A DNA stretch of 64,000 bases from Nostoc sp. FACHB-892 (GCF_014698795.1 NZ_JACJTR010000001.1:496001-560000), one strand, 5' to 3'. Shown: positions 29,545-38,169, counted from the first letter of the stretch. A program made the numbers and translations. Notes: generated from the sequence alone by a model not told the origin.

Positions 29545-29989
29545 TTAACCCGTAGTTCCATCAGGTGTTGTATCTACGAGGCTTAGGAAATAAAAACTTA
29601 ATATTTGCTTATGGCTGATTATTTTTACTTAAGAGCATTCCAAAGCGAAACTCCAAATCCGTGATTAGTTAAGAAAAACTTGTTGCCATTTACATCTTGG
29701 GAATTTGTCAAGCAGGTTTGGATAATGTTCATGTAACAATTTCGATACTCATAAGTTAAAGCCAGATTTATGTTAAAATCGTATAAATTGTTACGGTTTT
29801 TTGGTAAAATTGCTGAAAATGAATAAACTATATGCATTTTTTGCATCAAAGCCAGCCAATGAGCCACGCAAAGCGCTTAATGAAGGGTATTTGAAATGAT
29901 CAAAGGGATTTTGGATTGCTGTAGATCAATTCTGAATCCAAAATTGACTAGCAGATGTTAGCTAAAACTTAAATATCATTTCAGCACCT
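29545..29989. other. nirA-Rieske divergent regulatory region
   Basis: Holds the nirA promoter and long leader and presumably the promoter of the divergent Rieske/HEAT genes. A minus-strand ORF (29625-29867) falls in the nirA leader and looks non-coding. Confidence 0.6.
29753..29794 (-). promoter_or_regulatory. NtcA-activated promoter of the nirA operon
   Basis: Read on the minus strand: the NtcA box GTA-N8-TAC (29794-29781, GTAACAATTTATAC), a spacer of exactly 22 bp, then TAACTT (29758-29753), which fits the TAN3T -10 box. This is the textbook arrangement for NtcA-activated promoters. Predicted transcription start is near 29746, giving a leader of about 270 nt before nirA. Confidence 0.82.
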
Positions 29990-30403
29990 ATGAAACGTCG
30001 TGATTTTATTAATTGGGTAGGTTTGGGTGGGATAGCGAGTTCTCTACCTATAGCGATCGCAGCCTGTTCTTCCGGGACAACTTCAGCAACGGGAGATTGG
30101 CAAACAGTAGGAACTTCGGCAGAATTAGATAAAACAGGTCAATTGCTGGCGAAAAACTCACCTGCTGGGCCTGTGTTGGTAGTCGGTACATCTAAAACTG
30201 CAAATCTGACTGCTGTTAACCCTACCTGTCCTCATGCAAATTGCACCGTAGCATGGCAAGCTGAGGCAAAAAAATTCGCCTGTCCCTGTCATGGTTCGGA
30301 ATTTGGCATTGATGGTAAAGTGCAAAAAGGCCCAGCGACAGAAGCGCTTAAAACTTACGCCGCCAAGATTGAGGGCAATTCAGTTGTAGTCAAGCCAAGT
30401 TAA
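29990..30403 (+). CDS. Rieske [2Fe-2S] lipoprotein
   Basis: 137 residues. A twin-arginine-like start (MKRRDFINWVG) and a lipobox near AIAAC (Cys26) suggest an exported, lipid-anchored protein. The Rieske ligands are Cys80-x-His82 and Cys98-x-x-His101, with Cys85 and Cys100 placed for the stabilising disulfide (CPHANC, CPCHG). It is a small stand-alone Rieske protein, not the cytochrome b6f subunit. It is divergent from nirA and 20 bp from a HEAT-repeat gene; its role in nitrate assimilation is unknown. Confidence 0.85.
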   Translation: MKRRDFINWVGLGGIASSLPIAIAACSSGTTSATGDWQTVGTSAELDKTGQLLAKNSPAGPVLVVGTSKTANLTAVNPTCPHANCTVAWQAEAKKFACPCHGSEFGIDGKVQKGPATEALKTYAAKIEGNSVVVKPS

Positions 30404-30423
30404 ACAATACAATTTAGGGTATC

Positions 30424-31719
30424 GTGAGTAATATCAACCAGCTTTTAGTGCAAGCCCAGACAGCACATGATACGGCTGATTGGTCATCACTAATTCAATA
30501 TTTACAACAATTAATTTTAGGGACAAACTCTGAAGATCCAGAGATAGTTAAAAATCGAAAATATCTGCTGGCATTAACACTTTCGATATTAGAGAAAGGG
30601 GATTTTCAACAGCGTTGGGAAATCACCAAGGTGTTAATTCACTTGGGAAATATTGCTATCCCACCACTCATTGAGATATTAGAAGACGAAAATGCAGAGG
30701 AAGAATTACGCTGGTATGCAGCGCGGACTTTAGGCGAGTTTCAGCACCCAGAAGCGATCGCACCCTTGGTTGAATTGTTGAAAACTGATGAGGATGAAGA
30801 AATCAAAGCGATCGCAGCTACAGCAATAGGGCAAATGGGTACTGTTGCGATCGCAGCACTTTCTGAACTTTTATTAGATGAAGATACACGACTTTTAGCA
30901 GTGCGATCACTTTCCTGTATTCCTCAAACAGAAACCATCACACCTCTGTTGAGTATAGTACAAGATTCACAAGCAACAATCCGCACTGCTGCAATTGAAG
31001 CCCTCAGCAGTTTTCATGACGAACGTGTACCACCAGTATTGTTAAACGCTTTGGATGATATCGCTGCTACAGTCAGGCGTGCAGCAGTCCTTGGTTTAGG
31101 TTTTCGCCCCGACTTACGCCAAGCATTAGATTTGGTGACGAGACTACAACCCAAGCTTTACGACTTTAATATTGATGTTTGTTGTGCAGCCGCAGTTTCT
31201 CTTTCCAGAATGGGTAGTGATGACGCTGCAAAACATTTATTTGATCTGCTAATATCACCCCATACACCGCTACCATTGCAATTAGAAACCATCCGCGCTT
31301 TGGTTTGGGTGGGGACACTATCTAGTTTAGAATATTTGCAAACAGCGTTTAATCAAAGCACTTCAGAGACACTTTGGCAAGAAATTGTTACAGTTTTGGG
31401 GCGAGTGCAAAAGCCGCAAACCATACAAGCCGCAGAAATATTATTGCAAATACTACAATCGCAACATCCAGCCACAGAGATTGCTAATGTAAAAAGTGCG
31501 ATCGCTTTGTCTTTAGGACAGTTAGGTGAAATACAAGCTATTGAACCATTGATTTCGCTGCTAGCTGATTCTAATCCATCGGTGAGACTGCACGCGATCG
31601 CAGCACTCAAAAATCTGGATGGGGAAGTTGCACATCAACAATTGCTGCAATTAGCCAATGATGTTTCACTCATAGCAGATTTGCAACAAGGAATAGCGAT
31701 TGCTTTGGCTGAGTGGTAA
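30424..31719 (+). CDS. HEAT-repeat protein next to nirA (candidate nirB)
   Basis: 431 residues starting with GTG, 20 bp after the Rieske gene. From about residue 75 it is built of HEAT/PBS-lyase-like helical repeats (RWYAARTLGEFQHPEAIAPLVELL, IKAIAATAIGQMG, VRLHAIAALKNL). No catalytic motif; probably a protein-binding scaffold. In other cyanobacteria a gene divergent from nirA and near ntcB is nirB, implicated in nitrite reductase maturation. By position this could be its counterpart, but I did not verify the sequence match. Confidence 0.82.
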   Translation: MSNINQLLVQAQTAHDTADWSSLIQYLQQLILGTNSEDPEIVKNRKYLLALTLSILEKGDFQQRWEITKVLIHLGNIAIPPLIEILEDENAEEELRWYAARTLGEFQHPEAIAPLVELLKTDEDEEIKAIAATAIGQMGTVAIAALSELLLDEDTRLLAVRSLSCIPQTETITPLLSIVQDSQATIRTAAIEALSSFHDERVPPVLLNALDDIAATVRRAAVLGLGFRPDLRQALDLVTRLQPKLYDFNIDVCCAAAVSLSRMGSDDAAKHLFDLLISPHTPLPLQLETIRALVWVGTLSSLEYLQTAFNQSTSETLWQEIVTVLGRVQKPQTIQAAEILLQILQSQHPATEIANVKSAIALSLGQLGEIQAIEPLISLLADSNPSVRLHAIAALKNLDGEVAHQQLLQLANDVSLIADLQQGIAIALAEW

Positions 31720-31806
31720 TTTCGTCAAATTGGAGGTCAGATTCCTCTACTATGAACAGGTGATTGTCCGGCTATGATCTAAAGCATATTGCCACTGACC
31801 AACTTT

Positions 31807-32016
31807 ATGAAAACCTTTACCGCGATAATTGAGCGAGATTCTGATACTAATCTTTACGTTGGTTATGTGCCTGGATTTCGCGGAGCGCATTCTCAAGGAG
31901 AAACCTTGGATGAGTTACAGGAAAATCTACGCGAAGTGATTGAGATGCTTCTAGAAGATGAAGACGCGACATTTGAGACGGAATTTGTCGGTACACAGCA
32001 GATCGTGGTTCAGTAA
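31807..32016 (+). CDS. hicB: HicB-family antitoxin
   Basis: 69 residues from ATG 31807 (a TTG 18 bp upstream is less likely). The HicB pseudo-RNase-H core reads MKTFTAIIERDSDTNLYVGYVPGFRGAHSQGETLDELQENLREVIEMLL. It lacks a C-terminal DNA-binding domain, as in short HicB proteins. hicA follows after 3 bp, so the order is antitoxin first. It would bind and neutralise HicA. Confidence 0.85.
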   Translation: MKTFTAIIERDSDTNLYVGYVPGFRGAHSQGETLDELQENLREVIEMLLEDEDATFETEFVGTQQIVVQ

Positions 32017-32019
32017 ACC

Positions 32020-32244
32020 ATGAGCAACATTCCTGTCCTGAAGCCACAAGAGGTCGTCCGCATTCTAGAAAACCTTGGTTTTGTGGAGGTGCGCCAAAAG
32101 GGTTCACACAAGCAGTTTCGTCACCAAGATGGTCGAGGAACAACAGTTCCGTTTCACAAGAGCCGTGATATTTCGCCGAGATTGCTACGCCAAATTGCGA
32201 ATGATATTGGTTTGTCTGTTGAAGAAATGCTGGAGTCGCAGTGA
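32020..32244 (+). CDS. hicA: HicA-family mRNA interferase toxin
   Basis: 74 residues. The dsRBD-like HicA fold with the catalytic histidine in GFVEVRQKGSHKQFRHQDGR (residues about 20-39) and the ending RLLRQIANDIGLSVEEML. HicA cleaves mRNA when not held by HicB. This copy looks complete, unlike the hicA near 51 kb. The module interrupts the nitrate regulatory arm between the HEAT gene and ntcB. Confidence 0.88.
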   Translation: MSNIPVLKPQEVVRILENLGFVEVRQKGSHKQFRHQDGRGTTVPFHKSRDISPRLLRQIANDIGLSVEEMLESQ

Positions 32245-32312
32245 GATTCATCCTCTCCTTTGGCGTTAGGACATCGATACAAAGCGGAGAATTGACGAAA
32301 AAGGCGGTAAAA

Positions 32313-32338
32313 TCTGATTTACCTAAATGTAAATCAGA
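32313..32338. promoter_or_regulatory. Perfect 10-bp inverted repeat upstream of ntcB
   Basis: TCTGATTTAC - 6 nt - GTAAATCAGA between hicA and the ntcB NtcA box. No T-tract, so an operator is more likely than a terminator. Confidence 0.45.
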
Positions 32339-32349
32339 GCAAAACTACT

Positions 32350-32391
32350 GTAACAAACTATACTAAATTGTGGATAAAAAACCGTTAACTT
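32350..32391 (+). promoter_or_regulatory. NtcA-activated promoter of ntcB
   Basis: GTAACAAACTATAC (32350-32363) fits GTA-N8-TAC. Exactly 22 bp later TAACTT (32386-32391) fits the TAN3T -10 box. Predicted start of transcription near 32398, about 30 nt before the ntcB ATG. The hexamer is the same as at nirA. Confidence 0.82.
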
Positions 32392-32428
32392 AAATGAAAG
32401 CTATAAATGTAATTCAGGCTACATAAAA

Positions 32429-33376
32429 ATGCGCCTAGAGCAGTTGCAAGCCTTTCTGGCGATCGCACAAACCGGCAGCTTTCAACAAGCAGCGCGAACA
32501 TCTGGTGTTACCCAATCGACCATTAGTCGCCAAATCCAGGCATTGGAAGCAGATTTGGGTGTAGAACTATTTCATAGAAATAGTCATGCAAAATTGACGC
32601 TGGGAGGTGAATGTTTACTACCCCGTGTCCGCAAAATTTGCCAAGAATGGCAGACAGCCACAGAAGAATTAGCTGATTTAATTGCCGGAAAGCAGCCAGA
32701 ACTTTGCATTGCCGCCATTCACTCCTTATGTGGATCTTACTTACCCCCAGTGTTGCAAAATTTTTGTCATGATTATCCAGATGTGCAATTGCGAGTGACT
32801 TCATTGGGAAGCGATCGCGCCCTGAAAGTCCTCAAAGATGGATTGGTGGATTTAGCAATTGTGATGAATAATCGCTTTTTAACCACTGGTAGAGAAATGG
32901 TGGTAGAAGTACTTTATGATGAACCTATAGAAGTTCTGACCGCAGCCAATCATCCACTAGCCCAATATGAATGCGTTCCTTGGTCGGAGCTAATTCGTTA
33001 TCCCCAAGTGGTTTTTAAAGATGGTTATGGGATGCAGCGCTTAATACAAGATAGATTTGAGCGAATGGAAGCTAAACTCCAAGCAGCTTTAGAGGTAAAT
33101 ACCTTAGATGCCTTCCGGGGAGTAGTGCGCCAAGGAGAACTAATAGCTTTACTACCTCAATCAGCACTAATAGAAGCACGTACTGACCCTACCTTGGCGA
33201 TTCGTTCCTTAGCCAGCAATAGTAATAGTGGTTTAGCAGACGGTTCCAGTTTGACTCGGCGGGTAGTAATGGTAACAACTCAAGATCGGCTGCTAATTCC
33301 CCCCATCAAGCACTTTTGGCAACTCGTGCGCGAAAATATCCCATTACAAATTGATCAGCAACGATCGGCTTCTTAA
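32429..33376 (+). CDS. ntcB: LysR-type regulator of nitrate assimilation NtcB
   Basis: 315 residues with an N-terminal winged helix (about 1-60; LEQLQAFLAIAQTGSFQQAARTSGVTQSTISRQIQALEADLG) and a LysR effector domain (about 88-300). Its place beside nirA and immediately before cnaT matches NtcB, which boosts nir operon transcription in response to nitrite/nitrate (established in Synechococcus and Anabaena). It has its own NtcA-type promoter. Confidence 0.88.
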   Translation: MRLEQLQAFLAIAQTGSFQQAARTSGVTQSTISRQIQALEADLGVELFHRNSHAKLTLGGECLLPRVRKICQEWQTATEELADLIAGKQPELCIAAIHSLCGSYLPPVLQNFCHDYPDVQLRVTSLGSDRALKVLKDGLVDLAIVMNNRFLTTGREMVVEVLYDEPIEVLTAANHPLAQYECVPWSELIRYPQVVFKDGYGMQRLIQDRFERMEAKLQAALEVNTLDAFRGVVRQGELIALLPQSALIEARTDPTLAIRSLASNSNSGLADGSSLTRRVVMVTTQDRLLIPPIKHFWQLVRENIPLQIDQQRSAS

Positions 33377-33470
33377 ATGTTATTAGTCATTGGTCATTAG
33401 TCATTAGTCATTAGTGATTTTCGGTTATTTACAAAGAACAAAGGACAATGGACAAATGACATAGACGCGT
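33377..33470. repeat. ATTAGTC-type heptamer repeats upstream of cnaT
   Basis: Several TCATTAG/TTAGTCA heptamers follow ntcB, then a small dispersed repeat (GACGCGTTTGCGGCTTCCC). The spacer separates ntcB from cnaT. Confidence 0.6.
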
Positions 33471-33503
33471 TTGCGGCTTCCCATAGGGTAGGACAAAGCA
33501 CAA

Positions 33504-34577
33504 ATGAGCAATGTATTTAGGGAATTACTGAAAAAAGTAGGTAGCGGAAACCATACAGGCGAGAACTTAACTCGCGCTGAAGCGGCCACCGCCACTAAAA
33601 TGATGCTGCTGGGTGAAGCTACACCAGCCCAAATTGGAGCGTTTTTGATTGCTCATCGAATCAAACGTCCTACAGGGGAAGAGTTAGCAGGAATGTTGGA
33701 TGCCTATGATGAACTGGGGCCAAAACTGCAACCATTCGACTCTCGGCGACCAGCGATCGCTCTTGGCATCCCTTATGATGGCAGAACACGCACAGCACCA
33801 ATTAGTCCGGTAACAGCTTTACTACTCGCCGCAGTTGGACAACCAGTGGTAATGCACGGTGGCGATCGCCTTCCAACAAAGTACGGCTTACCTCTAATAG
33901 ATATTTGGCAGGGTTTAGGAGTCGATTGGACTACCCTACCACTAGCAAAAACTCAACAAGTGTTTGAGCAAACGGGAATCGGCTTTATTTATCTACCTCA
34001 GCATTTTCCTTTAACTACAAGTATTTGGGAGTACCGCGACCAACTTGGCAAACGTCCGCCATTGGCAACAATGGAGTTAATCTGGTGTCCTTATGCCGGG
34101 GATGCTCACGTAATTTCTGGGTTTGTTCATCCGCCGACAGAAGGGATGTTTCAGATAGCTTTGGGGCTGCGGGGAGTAACAAAATTTACATTAGTGAAAG
34201 GATTGGAAGGTAGTTGTGATTTACCGCGCGATCGCACTGCGATTATCAGCTTATCTTCATCCGTAGCATCCCAAGAGGTAGAACGATTGCACCTCGTACC
34301 GCGTGATTACGGCTTTACTACCAAGAACGTACCCCTTGGAACTACTGAAGAATTGGTGGCGGATATTCAGAAAGTTTTGGCAGGTGAACCAGGCGAACTA
34401 ATGCAAACAGCCTTGTGGAATGGCGGATTTTACCTCTGGCGGAGTGGTATTTGTCGAGATATGCCAGAGGGTTTAGCGAAGGCAGAAGAATTATTAACCA
34501 ATGGTGTAGTAGCAGCTAAACTCCAAGAACTCAACCAGGTAGTAAATTCGCTCTCAGCAGCATTTGTGCCAGTGTAA
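33504..34577 (+). CDS. cnaT: CnaT, TrpD-like protein needed for nir operon expression
   Basis: 357 residues resembling anthranilate phosphoribosyltransferase / thymidine phosphorylase-type enzymes (LTRAEAATATKMMLLGEATPAQIGAFLIAHRIKRPTGEEL at the N-terminus; VVMHGGDRLPTKYG in the core). Linkage to ntcB and nirA identifies it as CnaT, shown in Anabaena PCC 7120 to be required for expression of the nir operon. The reaction it catalyses is not known. A tryptophan-synthesis role is unlikely here. Confidence 0.83.
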   Translation: MSNVFRELLKKVGSGNHTGENLTRAEAATATKMMLLGEATPAQIGAFLIAHRIKRPTGEELAGMLDAYDELGPKLQPFDSRRPAIALGIPYDGRTRTAPISPVTALLLAAVGQPVVMHGGDRLPTKYGLPLIDIWQGLGVDWTTLPLAKTQQVFEQTGIGFIYLPQHFPLTTSIWEYRDQLGKRPPLATMELIWCPYAGDAHVISGFVHPPTEGMFQIALGLRGVTKFTLVKGLEGSCDLPRDRTAIISLSSSVASQEVERLHLVPRDYGFTTKNVPLGTTEELVADIQKVLAGEPGELMQTALWNGGFYLWRSGICRDMPEGLAKAEELLTNGVVAAKLQELNQVVNSLSAAFVPV

Positions 34578-34660
34578 TTAATGACGAATGACGAATTACG
34601 AATTACGTAGCTTGCTTCTCGCCTTCTCTACGAGACGTTACGCAAATGGCGAGTATTACG
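34578..34660. repeat. Dispersed repeats between cnaT and the LCP gene
   Basis: ACGAATTACG-type units followed by a small dispersed repeat (GCTTCTCGCCTTCTCTACG). It fills the whole spacer between two convergent genes. Confidence 0.55.
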
Positions 34661-34662
34661 AA

Positions 34663-36099
34663 TTATTCCCTTAGCAAGTCCTCTAAAATAGATTTTTGTT
34701 GCAACCAATCCTGGCCTACTTGGATACTAATATCCGAGCCAAGGTTGCCAGTACTTTCCACACGCACTTCGCCAAATCCCAAAGTGTCACGAATTAATTC
34801 GGCACTTTCACCATCTCCTTGCTGGGCGACAATATGAGTCACCTCTAGAGGTTCACCCCATGCCTTGGCTACATAGATGTTGCGATATCCAGATTTTTCC
34901 AAAGCTCTAATCAATGGTCGCAGGTTAGAGCGATCGCCACCTGTACTATCTTGAATTGCTACACGCAAAGAGCCTGGATCAGCCATTTGCTGTTCCTGTT
35001 CTGATTCCAAACCAAAGTGTTGAGCCATCAGTTTGGCAATACCATCTTTGTTGGGCAACCAATAGCTAGCATCAAACTCACTCTTTTCGCTAAAGCGACC
35101 TGGCAGCATTAACATTTGCATATTAGAGCGATTTGTCCGCACCCCAAAACCCATTAGTGCCACTAACTCTTCAACCGTCAAATTGGTATCAATATGGTCT
35201 TTCACTACCTCAAGAACTTTAGGGAATTGAGCTACAGTAGCTGGGTTGAGTGTTTGATCCATTAAGGCACGCATGACCATTTGCTGCCGCTGAATTCGAC
35301 CAATATCACCAAGTTCGTCATGGCGAAACCGCAGCAATTGCAGTGTCTGATCGCCGCTGAGATGCTGCTTACCTGCCTTCAAATTGATGTACAAATGCTG
35401 AGAATCATCTTGGTACTTCATATCTTTGGGGACGTAGACTGTTACGCCTCCCAAAGCATCGATCAGCTTGGCAACTCCGAGAACGTTAATTCGCACATAG
35501 CGATCAATTCCCGCCCCACCTAAAAGATTACTGACGGTTCTGGCAGTCAAAGCTGGCCCACCTTCAACATTGGCGGCATTAATTTTTCTCACCCCATACC
35601 CCTCTATTTCTGTACGGGTATCTCTGGGAACAGAAAGCATAACTATTTTTTTCGTCTCTGGATCAAATTTGACCAAGAGCATCACATCGGCAAGACCATC
35701 AAAGGAGTTTACCTGGGGCAGATATCTCAGGTTTTTGGTTTCTTCGGGAGGGTTTTGAACATCTGGGGGAAGTACGCTCATCCCCATAACTAAAAGATTG
35801 ACTGGGCGAGTTAATTCTGAAAATCGCAGCACACCTCCAGAAATGCGATCGCCATCAAAGGCTGCCTCCTCCTGTGGACTTAGCTGGGCTTGTTGTAAAG
35901 GCGTACTGGTTAAAGACACCGCTAAAAGCGCCCCTGCTGTTGCTGACACCATTGCAATTCCACTCATCCCTACCCAAAACCACAGCCAACGTCCTGATTT
36001 CGAGTTACGGGAAAGGGAAATTTTTTTACTGGACTTTGAGGCTTTTCCCGAATGATTTTCTTCCGCCGAACTTCTTTGAATGGTCACAGACTTCCTCAC
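34663..36099 (-). CDS. LytR-CpsA-Psr (LCP) family protein
   Basis: 478 residues from a GTG start. A cytoplasmic basic tail, one membrane helix (about 40-64), then an extracytoplasmic LCP domain (about 98-330) with DVMLLVKFDPETKKIVMLSVPRDTR (the conserved Asp and Arg that bind polyprenyl phosphate), the motif KINAAN and LRFRHDELGDIGRIQRQQ. A C-terminal LytR_C domain follows (about 375-470). The family transfers glycopolymers from lipid carriers to the cell wall; the polymer here is unknown. Confidence 0.9.
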   Translation of the reverse strand: MRKSVTIQRSSAEENHSGKASKSSKKISLSRNSKSGRWLWFWVGMSGIAMVSATAGALLAVSLTSTPLQQAQLSPQEEAAFDGDRISGGVLRFSELTRPVNLLVMGMSVLPPDVQNPPEETKNLRYLPQVNSFDGLADVMLLVKFDPETKKIVMLSVPRDTRTEIEGYGVRKINAANVEGGPALTARTVSNLLGGAGIDRYVRINVLGVAKLIDALGGVTVYVPKDMKYQDDSQHLYINLKAGKQHLSGDQTLQLLRFRHDELGDIGRIQRQQMVMRALMDQTLNPATVAQFPKVLEVVKDHIDTNLTVEELVALMGFGVRTNRSNMQMLMLPGRFSEKSEFDASYWLPNKDGIAKLMAQHFGLESEQEQQMADPGSLRVAIQDSTGGDRSNLRPLIRALEKSGYRNIYVAKAWGEPLEVTHIVAQQGDGESAELIRDTLGFGEVRVESTGNLGSDISIQVGQDWLQQKSILEDLLRE

Positions 36100-36372
36100 A
36101 CTTACTCAATAATCAAATTCTGTAAATTTGCCGACTAAAAACATACAGATAAATCAACCCATAATAACTAACTCTTAATTATCAGTGCTAACTTTTTTAA
36201 TGTAGTGTCAACCACAACACTTATAGCAGCATTTTTCCTTTTTTTGATCAACCTGGATATGTTTTACTGAAGTATGGCAATAATAAACTGGATTTGACTA
36301 CATATATAGATAAATCAACAGTAATTTTTTCGGAAATAAGTAAAATTACTGAAAAATTATCACCCCAAAAAA
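36100..36372. other. Intergenic region
   Basis: AT-rich spacer upstream of the LCP gene; nothing else recognised. Confidence 0.4.
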
Positions 36373-36903
36373 TTAAGATAAGTACTTACCGAACACTCGT
36401 TCTGCTAAATTAGTAAACCCTGGTAAACGCCCAGATTTGCCTTGCATCAGGCGCAAAATCAACCAAACACTTACTAAAAAGTAACCCGACGTGAGAAAGC
36501 TATTCAAGATAAATAGACGTAGCGAAAAAAAATCTGAAGTTGCTGCTCCGGTAGCTAATAATAAATATCCCAACAGCCAAGTAACTGCCAAAGTAATAGA
36601 TAGACGGCTAATAGCAAGTTGTTCGCGACTTCCCTGGCCCCGATAGAGAGTCCACAAGGAGGGGAAAAAGCCGATAATCGGAATCAAATATAAAAGTAAC
36701 TGTGTTTTGGGGATTGGGCATTGGGTATTAGGCATTGGGTATTGGGCATTGGGCATTGGGAAAATACTTTCTTTGTCCCCATGTCCCCTTGTCCCCTTGT
36801 CTCCCTTATCCCCCTCATCTCCCCGCTCTCCATTGTCTTTCGGTTCAAAATTTTCCATTTGGGTTAGTCTAACTCCTAAACTAGAAGGATGAATAAGACT
36901 CAT
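36373..36903 (-). CDS. Small membrane protein with repeat-encoded N-terminus
   Basis: Up to 176 residues; an internal ATG at 36858 (MENFEPKDN) is an equally likely start. Residues about 24-67 (GERGDEGDKGDKGTRGHGD, then PNAQYPMPNTQCPIPKTQ) are encoded by two adjoining heptamer tandem repeats. The rest has three membrane segments (about 68-86, 98-118, 128-152) and ends in a conserved-looking LPGFTNLAERVFGKYLS. Function unknown. Confidence 0.65.
   Translation of the reverse strand: MSLIHPSSLGVRLTQMENFEPKDNGERGDEGDKGDKGTRGHGDKESIFPMPNAQYPMPNTQCPIPKTQLLLYLIPIIGFFPSLWTLYRGQGSREQLAISRLSITLAVTWLLGYLLLATGAATSDFFSLRLFILNSFLTSGYFLVSVWLILRLMQGKSGRLPGFTNLAERVFGKYLS
36712..36832. repeat. Two STRR arrays inside a coding region
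   Basis: First block: TTGGGCA/TTGGGTA units (about 36712-36760). Second block: TCCCCTTG/CCCCATG units (about 36775-36832). Both stay in frame in the membrane protein gene. Confidence 0.7.
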
Positions 36904-36967
36904 ATAGTTAGAGATAATAAGCTGTAAAGAAAGATTTCATTTAGTTGTATCCCGCAATCAGCTCAAA

Positions 36968-38143
36968 ATGCAGACACGCAAGCTACTCGACTGGTGGCAA
37001 ACATTCACACCAATAGCGCGAATCGGGGCGATCGCGTTATTCCTGCCGCTACTAGTTCTTAATGGTTGGGCACTTTCAGTATTTTTTGATTATTTCCATT
37101 CTCTCATAGTCATTTTAGTCGGAGCCTCAGTCTTAGCATTTCTGCTCAACTACCCCGTGAGTTGGATGGAGCATCATGGCGCTAGGCGAGAGCAAGTCGC
37201 TATTTTAGTATTTCTCTTGGCTTTATCGATTTTATTAGCGTTGGGTGTGACACTTTTTCCACTGGCCCTTACCCAAGCTCAACAACTGGTGGTTCGTTTG
37301 CCAGAGTTAATCGACTCTGGACGCTCTCAGTTAATGATATTAAACGAAAAAGCTGAGACTTTTGGCTTACCGATTAACCTCGATGCTCTGGTAGTGCAAA
37401 TCAACGATCGCGTCAAAGGACAATTGCAAGCGATCGCTGGACAAGTTTTAAATCTGGCGGTAGTTACAGTTACTAGTCTGCTAGATATTCTCTTAACGAT
37501 GGTTTTGACTTTCTACCTTTTACAGCATGGGGGTGAACTCTGGCAAAGTTTAGTGGGATGGCTACCTACTAAATTTCGCGATCCTTTCTCGAAAACAGTC
37601 CGCCTAAGCTTTCAAAATTTCTTCATCACCCAGTTGATTTTATCGACTTGCATGGCATCAGCCCTCATTCCTACCTTTTTGTGGCTGAAGGTGCCATTTG
37701 GCCTATTATTCGGTCTAACTATTGGTCTGATGGCTCTCATCCCCTTTGGTGGTTCTGTAGGCATCGCCTTGACTACATTATTGGTAGCGTTGCAAGATTT
37801 CTCAATGGGCGTGAGAGTTTTGATAGCAGCAGTAATTGTACAGCAAATTCTGGAAAACTTAATTGCCCCCCGAATTTTAGGCAGCTTTACTGGTTTAAAT
37901 CCGGTTTGGATTTTAATCTCAGTCTTAACAGGGGCCAGAGTTGGCGGGCTGTTAGGTGTAATTGTGGCAGTACCTACAGCTGTTGTAATTAAGACCGCTT
38001 TAAGCGCCCTACGTCCGGGAGCGCTAACCAGCGAGACAGACGACAGTGCCACTGGGGAAATAACTGCATCTGTTGCAGCAAAAGAACCCCCGAAAGCTGA
38101 CACCAAAAATACTCTGAGTATTTCTGAACCAACATTACCCTAG
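36968..38143 (+). CDS. AI-2E family transporter (PerM/YdiK type)
   Basis: 391 residues with about seven to eight membrane helices. The conserved C-terminal block reads LMALIPFGGSVGIALTT and QQILENLIAPRILGSFTGLNPVWILISVLTGARVGGLLGVIVAVP, which is the family signature. Homologues export small molecules or ions; the substrate is unknown. The hydrophilic C-tail (about 350-391) is Ala/Thr/Glu-rich. Confidence 0.85.
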   Translation: MQTRKLLDWWQTFTPIARIGAIALFLPLLVLNGWALSVFFDYFHSLIVILVGASVLAFLLNYPVSWMEHHGARREQVAILVFLLALSILLALGVTLFPLALTQAQQLVVRLPELIDSGRSQLMILNEKAETFGLPINLDALVVQINDRVKGQLQAIAGQVLNLAVVTVTSLLDILLTMVLTFYLLQHGGELWQSLVGWLPTKFRDPFSKTVRLSFQNFFITQLILSTCMASALIPTFLWLKVPFGLLFGLTIGLMALIPFGGSVGIALTTLLVALQDFSMGVRVLIAAVIVQQILENLIAPRILGSFTGLNPVWILISVLTGARVGGLLGVIVAVPTAVVIKTALSALRPGALTSETDDSATGEITASVAAKEPPKADTKNTLSISEPTLP

Positions 38144-38169
38144 AATTCAATTCAAAATTCAAAATTAAT

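Noticed and set aside
29625..29867. An 80-codon minus-strand frame in the nirA leader
   Set aside because: It overlaps the NtcA box and -10 element and has no ribosome site or recognisable composition.
33504..34577. cnaT as trpD (anthranilate phosphoribosyltransferase)
   Set aside because: The fold is related, but it adjoins ntcB and the nir genes and no trp genes are near.
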